From Aulostomus chinensis (lineage: Eukaryota > Chordata > Actinopteri > Syngnathiformes > Aulostomidae), in contig JBBMOA010000012.1 in assembly GCA_037954235.1 (NCBI GenBank), positions 8,536,644 through 8,600,643 on the forward strand: 64,000 nt of DNA. The letters run 5' to 3'. The notes under the pieces are model-generated. The model saw nothing but the letters and a program-made list of their open reading frames with translations, did no database searches and was not told the origin of the DNA. Made by a program: the position numbers and the translations under genes. Position 1 is the first letter of the stretch. Every line of letters starts with the position of its first letter. Positions 26,147-37,770 of the stretch are shown in pieces.

Positions 26147-26191
26147 CTGGTGGTGGTGGTGGTGGTGGTGGTGGGGGGGGGGGGGGGGGGG
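26147..26191 (+). repeat. (GGT)n followed by a G19 run
   Basis: Trinucleotide GGT repeats followed by 19 consecutive G residues (26173-26191). This is strong G-quadruplex potential on the plus strand. Confidence 0.93.
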
Positions 26192-28205
26192 ATATGGAAA
26201 GTAAGCACACTATTTTGCTGTAATGATATAAACCAAAGTGCATGTCATCTGTAACAGCAATGAGGAAATCAGCTGAGATTTCTCTGATGGAGGTGGAAGG
26301 CTCGATGGTAAAGACAGATAAAAACAAGCACCGTCAGTCTTTATTTCCCTCATGAATACCCAAATGACACTGATGCAAAAAGTAGCAAAAATGATCAAAA
26401 ATGTTACATTGAGGCAAAAAGGAACGATGCTTGGGAACTATTTAACACGCTAACAAAGAAAGAACGGCAGCTTCTGCATTACAGAAAGTCTCTCTTGCTT
26501 TGTTCAAACTACTGCGGCAGCTTTTTGAATTCATATTTAAAAGCACTCTTTTGCAAAGCAGCCAAAAAATGATTAGCAGGGACAATTACCTGGGAAAGGC
26601 CTGGCAACCAAATAAGGCATTAGCTTGTGGAGAGCACCTCATTTCCACTGGGGACCGTTGAACAGGGCTGCTGGCAGATGTAAACAGACGTAATGGGATG
26701 ATTTCATGTAGCCCCACATGTAAATGCTGTACCTTGACATGTTAACAGCAAAGCAAAGCTGACATGGTTGCTAATTAGCTGGAATCAAGCAGCACTACAA
26801 AGACACAGGAACTTGTGAGCAGGGTCTGCTTAGTGTAGAGAGAAAAGGCAGGGGATTATTAAGAGGCTCCACGCGGTGAATGGGGGAAAACAAATTCAAA
26901 GTCAACATAGTTTTCTCAACAGGTGGTTGAAAGTTGACCAAAAAGCGCTGATTACTTAAACTAATCTGTGCTGTCTACTCGACTGATTAAGTTTGACCGT
27001 GGCACTGTGCCAAGTAGCGGTACGGAGCCGCTGACCTTTGGTAGAGGGGATGGCGAGCATGATTTCAGCACTCTGTTTCATGCCTGCGGTCCATTTGGCG
27101 AGAGAACTGCTTGTTCTGTCAGCAAAGTTGGGAGACCAGCTGATAAAGAAAACAGCAGGACACGACTTTAATAACTTTAATTCAGTAGTTCTAGGGCTTT
27201 GGCAGAGCCATGCAAAAGACATTTTTATGACGATATTCTTTGAAATGGAACTCGTGCAAGTTTTTTCCATTTACTTTGACAGGCTAATTCAAATAAGCAT
27301 GAGTGGCGTCTACCTTGTGCTCACTCTAAATGGCTTGGTGTGAGCGGTACACTAGGTCATATCATGCTCTAATTACCAGCTTGTTAAATACAGATGCTAA
27401 GTAGCTACTATTTTGACAGTTTTTTTTTTTAATTTTTAGCTTCAGTTTCAAATGTGCTTCACCTGCCACAGTAAACTGACAATCTTTCAGTGGGAACTAC
27501 AATGTGATTGACTTTTTTTTCTTCATTCTATATACCTAACGACTAATCGTTGAATTAAGCAAATAATTAAAAGATGATGAAAAGAGTTGCTAGCTGCAAG
27601 CTGCTCATGCATGGTCAGCCCAACATAGGAAGCATAACACTTATTTCGGTTCTGTACGTATGTTTCCTTCCAAAATAAAATAAAACAAACTTGAAAAATG
27701 ATGACATTTCATCTCTATTTCTTGTCTTTCAAGTACTCCCAAACAGGTGTTTTGTGCTCATGTTTTTCCCTGCCGGGTCAATTCCTTGTGACACGAAAAT
27801 CCAGCCACACAATTAGCTTAAAGCTAACGTGATGACCACTGGCAAAACCAAAACAGTCTGAAAAATAAAATCTGCTCTCAAATTCCAACATCCAGAATTA
27901 TCCAAATCTTTTGATCCAGCCTTATGTTCAGTTCCCCTCAAATAAATTGATTTAACCAACCAACAAACAAAGACATATGTCTTCATGAGCTCAAGGCACC
28001 TTGAGAAGCAAATCACACTAATTGGGTGATGTAGAATTTTAAGGTTATGTGTCTTGGTGACTGAAAAAACCAACAATGTTTTTGGAAATGTAAAATCCTT
28101 ACTTGAACCGTCTTGATTTACAGTAGCTGATGTGACAGATGTGAGCGGGACTCGTTACAAAGTGAGTTGTTTGTCTGTTGTATGCACACACTTGTCAACA
28201 GCTCC

Positions 28206-28229
28206 CACACACACACACACACACACACA
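28206..28229 (+). repeat. (CA)n microsatellite
   Basis: Uninterrupted dinucleotide run of 24 bases. Confidence 0.93.
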
Positions 28230-30398
28230 AAAGTCTCACTATATAAACGCCATCTCATGCTGTTTTTTTTGCGCACAACCCAGCGTGTCCTAAACTGATG
28301 CTCCAGGGGCTCCTTCACTACCACAGTTTGATACAATGAGCTATTGAAAAAAGTCAGTATTAGACGAGTTGGGAGTGAGAGCAAGTGGTATTTCTTGGAT
28401 GCATCACACTGTTTTCAGTACACAGCCCCAATAGACTGACTCAACCCTCTGGTGGTGTTACCTTACAAACTTTACCTCACCCGGCACCCACTCACCTCTT
28501 CAATAACCTCATCTCCCACTTAAAGCTCACTGGCTTCACAGCCCGAGGAGATGCCGAATGCGTGTGTAATGTCACAGCCATATTTTATTCATGTATATGG
28601 AGTGTTTGGGTGGCACCGCTTGAGACCGGGACACAATCTCTGCTGCCAGTAAACACCAATTTAATGGGCCCGACTGGCTAAGAAGAGCTGCAGCAGCCGC
28701 GCAAGATGGCATGTATAAGAAATGAACAACAAGGATGTGTCAGACACGAACAAAAAGCAGTCAGAGGGAAAAAGTGGCAGTGTAGCAAACGTCTTCAACT
28801 AGAAAGGGCTAAGGGGGATGACAATGTGCTGGCGTGCGCTCTCACAGCTCCCCCTGGGCGTAGATGTATGCTGGAATGCTATGAAATGCTGGTGCAGGCC
28901 CTCTTTGCTTGTCTGGAGTAAAGATACAGACAGAAACATGAAACAGAAAGTGACATAAATGAGAAGTTCCTTGAAGATGCATAAATATACAGTAAGACTG
29001 CAAACATGGGATGAAGGTAGACAGTAATCTACGGTGTAGAGGGTTGAGAACCACTTCCATATCAGCAAAAAAAGAAAAAAAAAAGAAAAGAAAAAGGCCT
29101 AACTACCACACCTGAACAGTTCCTGCTTCTCATACTACCAGTCTGAGTGTTTGCAGACACACACATCCAGGTGTGAGGAATTGATCAACAAATGATCACT
29201 TTTTGGGTGAAGTATGACTTTAAGTCTCAGTCCCTGGGTTTAACATCTCTGGTGCTTTCAAAAAACAGGCTCTTCCCTCATCCGCAGTCACATCCATCAC
29301 CATACAATATGCATAAAGCACATTTACATGCACTTATTCAAGTAAGTAAACAGAAAAAAAGACATCCAAGACAGCAAGTTTGTGTTTTTATGTGTTCCAC
29401 AGTTGCTTCATTAGTGCAAACCTATCATGGTTAAAGAGAGAGGAATGGATTTGGGGAACAGGGACGAGACAGCAGCTTGAGATGAGAAGCTGAAAGGTCA
29501 GTGGAGCAGATCGGAGCAGGCGGTAAGTCCCTGCACAAATCAGCATACAAGAAGTGTCCCTGAACAGAAGAGGCTTTCTACAGCAACAGGAAATAAGTCA
29601 GAAGCATCCCTCCCGTTTTATGCAATATTGTGATTAATTATTTCTCTGGTAGAGCTTAGTATGTCAGTGTGATTTGGGTTGTGTCTGCAGTAGCTGGTTC
29701 TTTACTGATAACTGGAATGCTGGCTTCTCTTCCTCTTGACCACTTTTGATTATTTCACAAAACTGCTGCCTGAAACTAACAGCTCCTAAAAATAACTTTA
29801 ACAGTAATTGAATTAAAGCAAACAAAGCCGGATAAATTGTCTCCACGACATGTATTATTTAGAGTGTTAATCCTGAGCAATGCCATCCAAATAAAAGCAG
29901 GGGTTGAATGAGCTGGTGCCTTTAAGCTAATGAGATATTAGCCAAATCCTCTTAGCCAAACTATTTTGTGAGGGTTCAGTGAGTGAGTGCCTTGCTGGCA
30001 CTAATATGAATGAAGAACTGTGGTGTTGTCGAGACAATTAGAAAATGTATGGTTCTCTGAGCAATATCTCACAGCTTCACTTCTTAGGATTGGTAACAGA
30101 ATCACAAACAAACACAAAATTGCTCGCGATAAGACTTTTCATGCCTCTGGAAGTACAGAGACCAGCTGAAATGCTAGTTAGCTTAGCACAGTGAAAGGCA
30201 GTGTGTGGAAATTAAACCATCAAATGTGATCATGTATACATTTCAATCTTTGATGGCATTAACATACGTAGCTATTGTTTGCTTTGAAATTTTGAGAATT
30301 TTAGAGACTTGAACACCAGAGACATAGGAACTACTTTTTCTTCTGCAACTATGTTTTGATCAGGAAAGTAGTTCAGGCTATGTATCTGATTCTAACTG

Positions 30399-30401
<3 letters not shown>

Positions 30402-30488
<87 letters not shown>
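30402..30488 (+). repeat. (AT)n microsatellite
   Basis: Uninterrupted AT run of 87 bases, self-complementary and able to form a cruciform. Confidence 0.97.
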
Positions 30489-30494
<6 letters not shown>

Positions 30495-31673
30495 CTTGTA
30501 ATTTCATTTTTTGTATGTTCCCAAATCTAGTTATGAAAATGAGGGGGGGAAAAAAAGTTTTAAATTTCAACACTTTTAACAGAGGTATACTTAAATTTCC
30601 ACCAACCACTATTCATTGTGCTAAAATAAACTAGCAATACGCTGCTCTGTGGGTCTCAGCCCCTCAGTTCACACGTTGTTTTCCATTAAACTGGCATGCT
30701 TCTTTAACATTTTTTCTTTTTTGGAGATTGCAAATTGAGATTTCTCCTGCAGTTTGACAGCTGGGATATTTTCACATGTTTATAGGAGCAAGGCTTTCAC
30801 ACTGCGCTTGAATACTTGTAATAGTTGTCGATAGTTGCTTATAATAGACATTTGAAGTTTTCTTGGCTGCTTCTTGTAAAAAAGAATGCCAGGGTTTGGA
30901 CGTGTATGTCTAGATTGGAAATAAGAACCAAATTATCTGTAATCTATTTCAACCAAACCAGTGGGGTATTGTATCAGATGTCTACAGAAGCTTTACAATA
31001 GAGTCAGTGGGAGTGTGAAAGAGTGGGGTACCAGCCAACTCTTCCTGTGAGATGCAAAGCTTAGAATAGACTTAGACAGATCCTGTCTCTTTGCCAAGTA
31101 ACTTTCTTTCCAAACATAACTAGGCTCAACACAGGGGTTGGAAACCAGATTAGTTTTATGAAGATTTTGCTAAATGGACAGTGTGAATCATTTGCATGAC
31201 ACCATGGTATAAACAGGAATACGTTCCCTTTTCCTTTCGTCAAATGAATACACATTCGTATTGTTCTCAGATTGTAACCACCAGGGGTTGCAAATGAAAG
31301 CAGCACTTAAAGTGGAGCATATTGAAAATAATACAATCTCAAGTTCTTTGGCCGACATTTATACCTGAGTTATAAAGCATTGAATCAAATTTACAAATTC
31401 AATTCTTCAAATAAAATTCAGTGTTGAAGAATATTATTTTTAAGATGTGCTGATATGGTTTCTGTCTGATTAGGCACAAAAGCGCCCTGTTACGGTTAGG
31501 AAAATATTTTAGCTGTAGATGTGAGCTGCCGTGTTGAAATCAGATGCAAACAGGGCTGGAACAACCGTCTCATGCTGACAAGTCCAGTGTTCATGTTTTG
31601 GACCAAACTTTCCCTTCTGATTGCAGACTTCCCCGGTCTTTTAACATCTGCCTCCTGCTTCCATTGTAGGATG

Positions 31674-31730
31674 TTGTTGAACCAGGAAATACAAGTGTCC
31701 ACCGCGACAAAGAACCCTAATTGACTTTCC
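31674..31730 (+). repeat. short dispersed repeat, copy 2
   Basis: TTGTTGAACCAGGAA, GTGTCCAC and CCTAATTGACTTTCC match the copy at 12304-12359, with a 2-base length difference in the middle. No similarity was seen beyond this interval. Confidence 0.5.
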
Positions 31731-31784
31731 ACTGGCATTGCTTTCCCGTGGCGCCACTTTGGAATTTGAACATGTTGTTCCACT

Positions 31785-31825
31785 ACCACCACCACCACCA
31801 CCACCACCACCACCACCACCACCAC
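31785..31825 (+). repeat. (ACC)n microsatellite
   Basis: Trinucleotide run of 41 bases. It is the complement of the GGT type seen at 26147. Confidence 0.95.
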
Positions 31826-32149
31826 ATATATTAGTATTGAGAGGTTTTGTTTGGTCATTTCTCAAATTAAATGGACCAACCTGAGCATCATTTTTGTCAG
31901 CGCCTCATAGGTCATAGGTGTGGTTAGGTGATAAGACACCTGCGGAGGGATCTCAGGATTGACTGTGCAGTACTTGTATGTTAAGTGGTGTTGTACGTTG
32001 CTACCTTGGATTGTGACGGTCCAGCTTAATGTGGGTGGCTTTATTGTTTAGCATCTATATGTCTAACAAGGAGGAAGCTGTGCTCAGATCAGCAGATCAA
32101 CACTATTCTCATTTCATGTACCTGGGTAGAGCTCTGGCTTCTTCGGGGG

Positions 32150-32345
32150 GTAAAATGACTCAGGAGGTAACATGGTCATCTAGAAATCAATCTCCGGCTC
32201 CTCTGGAGAGTGAGGCAGAGTGTCCTTGAGCAAGACCCCATCATTGCACCTGATGAGCTGATGGGCACCATCTTGAATGGGTGATTGAGGTAATGCTGTA
32301 AAGCAGTTTGAGTACAGCTACAGTAAAGAACACTATAAATGAAGA
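32150..32345 (+). mobile_element. degenerate tRNA-like dispersed element
   Basis: The order of blocks GACTCAGGAGGTAACATGG, CTCCGGCTCCTC, AGTGTCCTTGAGCAAGAC, CACCTGATGAGCTGATGG, GTAAAGCAGTTTGAGTA and AGAACACTATAAATG follows a very common teleost element. In that element, as recalled, these read GGCTCAGGAGGTAGAGCGG, GTGTCCTTGGGCAAGAC and AAAAGCGCTATATAAATG. The A and B boxes are decayed. Boundaries are approximate and no target-site duplication was identified. Confidence 0.6.
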
Positions 32346-33688
32346 CCAACAGTTTGTCTGATTAACAGCCAGTAGATAGAGAGCTTCCGTCGCTGTTTGA
32401 TGTAGATGAGCTCCTAAGGAGTAGTGCTAACTCAATGTCACGATTTTGAGGACATTTCTCATTATTCTTAGGACATTTCTCATTTTAAAAACTTAAAAAG
32501 GTCTTTTTTTTTTTTTAAATAATTACAGTGGGAGAAGTCCGGTTCCCAGAGGTGACATTGAACCAAACCAAGTCATGACATCAAAACTGAGTAGAAAGAG
32601 AAAACAGGTGATATAAACTGAGGTGAGCAGCAGGCTTCTTTGTTCACATTAGATTAACTCTTTGCAATCTCTTACAAATTTAGATATTTTGATCAAATTT
32701 TCCACGCAAATGTCATTGTATTTAAATAAGGTACTTATGCTAATGTGCATAGCGATGGGTTATGTCTTTTCTTCCCTTCATCCTTTTTTGTTGAACCTAC
32801 TTAGTTTCTCACCTCAGATTAAAAAATACACTGGAAATAAAATCTTTTCTACCGTGTTGTGCAATTCTAATGATTTTCTTCCTCATACAAGTGGATGTCA
32901 TACTGAGCATTTGTGAAATCACAGATGTAATCGCTATCATGTGGTTACAGGCAGCAGCCTTCTCCCCCCCCCCCCCTTTTTTTAAGGGAATAGACTTGTT
33001 TCTGTTTTATATGCTAATTAATTCAAAAGGAGAAAAAAATACGAAGATTTGATTTACAATTTGAGCCTCACTATCCTGAACAGTATTACAAACATCTCTG
33101 AGATCAGGGAAGGCGAAGAGGGCAATTGTATTCATCTGCGCCGCCCTCACCCTGCACTTGCCAGGTCTGACAGAGGAACTGCGAGGGTTGTGTGCTCGCT
33201 GAATGAAATGTATATAAATAACAGAGCGAGAGAGAGAGATAGAAAGAGGGAGGAGGAGGGGAACTCTGGCATTAATTTTCCTCCTTCATTCATATTCACG
33301 CAGTGGGGCCATCGCTCTAAGATGTGTGATCTTAAACAGATTTCTTGGCGCTCACCCCCATCAGCGTATTTTCTCCGTCATGTATCAAAGCTGTCATATA
33401 TATGAATAAACCCCCAAACCCAACGTCACATCCTGCCTGAGCTAAAGCGATATTCAGGACCGAATCAGGAGTGAGTGGGGGTGGCAGGCAGCAGGGGAGG
33501 GACACTGGTGCACATTGCTGGGATCGTGGCAGGAGACGACACCATACATCAGTGGGGACATAGGCTGTCAGAGCATGAATAGGTTTTGTCATGAATGAAT
33601 AACTACCAGAAATGTGCGGCGAGGGGAAGAAGAGAGCTTTACTTCTCTAAGCCTTTTCATATCCTGTGATCCACACTTCAGGGTTTGA

Positions 33689-33713
33689 GTGGGGGGTGGG
33701 GGGGGGGGGTGGG
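33689..33713 (+). repeat. G-rich tract
   Basis: Runs of G broken by single T residues, with quadruplex potential. Confidence 0.85.
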
Positions 33714-36700
33714 TCTGTAGAAATAAACAGATTCCGCGGTGGGAGAAAATGAGAAAGGAGAGCGTCATGTTCACACTGGAGGACGGAGAAAACAAGGAAA
33801 CAGATCAAGTCTGTAACAGAAGGTGCAGCCAAGCCAATCTGACAGTGCAAATGGAGTGTGTACTGTCTGTGCGAGCATTGTATTTTATACTCATGTGAGC
33901 TGTCCCCTCAGGCTTTTGTTGTTTGAACACTGGTGTTTCAGAACATAGAGTTAATTTCCCACTGACAGAGACTGCTGTCACAAAGAATATGCAATGAGAG
34001 AAGGACTTCGTGAAACTATCAAATCGTCACTCTCTCACTGTCACCGTTTTTGTCCCCGGCGGTGATTCTCGCAACAGTGTTTTTACGGACCATAATGGCA
34101 GCACTCCGTCTTATGCATACGATAACCAGAAGTGTTGTAAAACGGTTGTGAAAATCCCCTCGGCGGGTGACACAGGTGGAAGAAAAAAAGAGCAGGATAA
34201 ATGGGGATAGCCAAAAAGATGCAGTCCTTCCTCCAGGATGAAACAGCCCATACTGTGTGGAGGTGGGTGAGACAGAGAGGGTGAGGGAGCTGGGGTGAGG
34301 TGGGAGGAGGGGAAGTCTTACCCACCACACTGTTTGTACTTTACCGGCACAATCCCAGAATGCCACCTGCTGATATCCCGTCTGCCCTGGCGCTGGCTCT
34401 CATGGCAGCTGGCATCTCTTCTTCCAGTTCCTCCCCTCCAAGGTTTGCCACAATAGATCAGAGAGCTGAGCTGCTGCCAGTGTCAAAGTTCTCACCTCCT
34501 CGACAACCTTTTGACCCTTTTGCCATTTTCACCCAAGGATATGATACAGTGATGCTTGAACACCTGTATGCATGCACTTGCTGACACATTCATGTGTCTA
34601 TCTGCTGGAACATTCACACACCTGACATTGAGATGGCAAAAGTAAAACCGGAGGATAACCCTATAGATTACAGCAATAAAACATTCCAGCACAAATTAGT
34701 CTGCTTTATTTCAGTAAGAATTCTGCAAAAAAGTGCCCTGCGGATGAATGTTGGGAGCACACAATCATTGCCAGAAAAATAAATAAATGAAATTAAATAA
34801 ATGTAAGCCTTTTTTCAGTCTGCATTGTGTTGTGTGGGATGACACAAGGACCGTATTGCCTGGTCAACAATATGAAAACCCATCGGCCAGTCACGGAAAC
34901 ATGGCAGTCACAGGCACAGCGCTGCAGTGAATGGTAAACCTTAGCTCAGCAATTTAGCCACTGAAGCTAACTATGATCACTACAGCTAAAAAAAACAGTC
35001 AATTTAGCACGATTAGGTAAGAGTAGTGTGCTCACTACCACTGTCAGTCATTACTACACAATACCGATGGCAGCTGTGACATTACGTAACACTTAGTCAG
35101 GTAGGCAGACCTCTAACTGTTGTATGTAACCCAGCTGTCAGTCAAACTTGCTCGCCTTGAAGTGCTAATCGAAGGCAACTGGTCTTGCTCATCTGCTTTT
35201 CCTGTGGATACTTCCATGTTTTCCAACCACCTGCTTTCTTTTATTTTCAGTTGGGTTTTCCTGGGACTCAGACTGTGTGTGACCACAGAAAACAAACATC
35301 ATCATCAAAAAAAAAAAAAAAGGACCCAAAATCTTGACACGCTCCAATGAGCTCTTTGCGTTCTCTGAGGCTACCTACGAAGTGCTCCAAGCCCATCTAC
35401 TACACATGTAACTCAAGACATGTCTATCAACATGACCAAATCTTCAGGGTGGCACTTTGGTGACATGTTGCCACTGTGTACTGGAAAACACAGTCCTACC
35501 ACCAACACCTAGCCGCACAACCCGAAGAATACTCCTTCAACAGTTAATTAAGTTTGCCAGAAATGCAATAATCTGCTCAAAGTTTTATTTTTAACACATT
35601 GCTACAGTCTGATTGGTGAATCAGATGCCTTGGTTAGAACTACAAGCTGCTTTTTTCTGTATAAATATCAAATATAAATCAACGTGAAAAGCCACGACTG
35701 CATTTGGCGTTCTTTTTTTCTTTTAACTGGATTACCATGCTTGTGTCATTGACTGCAGAAGTGGATACCAAGAGGAGTATCAGTATTTACCCCTCACTCT
35801 TCCACCAGCGCCTCCTCACATGTGAGCACATTGCTCCGCTCTGTCAGGTGTACCATTGACTGGACAGGTTGGAGGTGATTTATGTATTTACAGGGACAGT
35901 GAACAATGACAAACACTTATTAGATGTCATGTTCTTCAACATTTGTGAGAAAGGTTAAAGGAGGCTTTTAAACATGTGCTGCAGAATAGTGGTGTGTGCG
36001 TGTGTGCGTGGATGTCAGTCCCCAAAGCCCCAGTGGTTCCCCCCGACTAACTGTGTAATCGATCATAAAAAATGCTGAATAGCTCAGTCTGGACAAGAGT
36101 CAGGGAGGCAGAAGTGTACAGGGACATTTACCGGGTATGTAGCGGTTTGTGTGATGGCCTGTGAGTCTGTGGGTAGCTGTGTGTATGTGCGCTCTCATGA
36201 ACTCGATTGTGCAGAGATCTTCTGCAGGAGTGAATTATAATTTAGATAAAGTTATCCCCGTGTTGCAGCTTGCAACTCTGAGATCTAAAGTTCTGATTCG
36301 TCAGATAATAATGTTTTTCACTGAAACCATATTTTGTGCATTCTTTTGCACTCTTTGTTGGCGAAATGACATTTGCAGCTGGATAAAAAAACACACACCT
36401 TGCAAACAGATGCTATTTTAGCAGCCATGGTGGCCTGCATTCCACAGAGGACTGCTGTGAGGTCTCTATTTGTTAGCTGAAAGTCTTGACTGCCTTTTTG
36501 AACACAATGAACTTTCGCTCATTCCAACAAAGTTTTTTTGTGCCATGTCTGCCAAGTCTTACTTTGCGGCACTGCAGATCAGCTGTTTTAATCGGTCAGT
36601 GTTGCTGTGGAGTAATATAGCTCGGTGCAGGAATAGGAACCCTTAAGATGTTCTGTGTGGGAAATGGTTCAGCCAAAAGACAGTGCTGTCGGACAGCAAA

Positions 36701-37292
36701 AGTAAAAATATTCATTTGTATATTGATTTTTTTCCCCTCCATTTGTTTGGTGGGTAAAATTTAGTTTCCCTGCAGTATCTCATCCTTAACGGTGCAATGC
36801 TGAGCAACAGAGCATCAATTTGGCTGCTTCTCCGCACTGACGACGTGCTGACCCACATCTGAAGGTAAGACCCTCCCTATGACGACTACCTCATGTTACC
36901 CCACTTCAGTAAGGCCGAACCATCCTTTTGATCTGTGTCCATGTCCATTATTTCATAAACAGAACTAAACAATAAAAATCCTCAGAGGAAATGTGACTGA
37001 TAAAAGCTGACGTGCATTTAGGTTTTAAAGACTCCAATTTGTAATTTGATTGTAAACGGTGTACTTCTTAATGATAAGGGAATTGCCTTTTGCAGCAGTG
37101 ACACTGAACTATTTTCTGAAAAATGAGAAGACTAAAGAGGAAGCTAAGATAGATTACAAAATATGACACCAACGGAAATTTCCCCGGATAACACAAGACA
37201 AGCTAAAGAAACTTAAATGCCCCAACGGGCAGTTCCAGAAAGTAGGAAGAATGCTCCGTCAGTAACAGTCAGTCACTCGCTTTAGTCTGAGG

Positions 37293-37770
37293 ATGATAGT
37301 GCTGAATGTGAACATAACCTTAACGACACTCGTACTATTGAAAGAAGAGATTGCTGCCAGTCTTTTTAAATTGAAGTCGACCAAGGCCACTGGCCCAGAC
37401 AGACCAGAGGCTCACGCAGCTGAAACAAGTCTTCACAAGGTTATACCAGCACCTGTTAGTCACACGCACGCACCGTGACAGGACAGAGGGAAGTAACGTG
37501 GGTAAAGACGATGCTGTTTTGCATACACGGTTAGAAGACACCTACAAAAGACTGGATTCTCTGGTCTAATGTTAATTTAATTATATGGCTTTAAGGTTCT
37601 TTCTGTTCAACCGCAGCGAATCTGTGTCAGTAAAACAGTGTTTAATTTGCTCTGAGTATGGATGTTCACTTTCCCTTGTATTGTTCCACTTGAACATCAA
37701 TGAATTTGTTGTAACTCGGCGAGAAGATTGTAAACTTTTAACTACTTGCAATGTGCTGTGGTGTCTTTAA
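37293..37770 (+). pseudogene. LINE reverse-transcriptase fragment (L2/CR1/Rex1-like), broken
   Basis: Three pieces appear in the order expected for a non-LTR reverse transcriptase. First, L-K-E-E-I-A-A-S-L-F-K-L-K-S-T-K-A-T-G-P-D (37335-37397) resembles the L-x-x-L-x-P-x-K-A-x-G-P-D motif preceding the RT core. Second, D-D-A-V-L-H-T-R-L-E-D-T-Y-K-R (about 37509-37553) resembles the segment leading into RT motif A, followed by stop codons. Third, G-C-S-L-S-L-V-L-F-H-L-N-I-N-E-F (about 37663-37710) resembles the P-Q-G-C-V-L-S-P-L-L-F motif B. The catalytic F-A-D-D segment that should follow is unrecognisable. A frame change and several stops show it is dead. The family is not certain, and no 3' tail or target-site duplication was found. 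Confidence 0.6.

Larger units (their letters stand above)
22735..37292. other. non-coding, gene-desert segment
   Basis: No supported gene. It includes GT-rich patches at 23.45-23.53 kb, the GGT/G19 tract, the 87-bp AT tract, the ACC tract, the tRNA-like element at 32.2 kb and the short repeat at 31674. A repeat-poor stretch at 26520-26860 contains TAATTA and other AT-core words and is a candidate conserved non-coding element by appearance only. C-rich (32963-32974) and G-rich (33689-33713) runs are also present. Confidence 0.7.

Noticed and set aside
24929..27343. Two frames (24929-25174 and 27038-27343) sharing K-K-T-A-G followed by an acidic-aromatic stretch
   Set aside because: The shared words are too short and the rest does not align. 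Coincidence is the simpler explanation.
34300..34584. Pro/Ser-rich 94-codon frame
   Set aside because: It looks somewhat protein-like but matches no family I know and has no flanking exon signals that could be defended.
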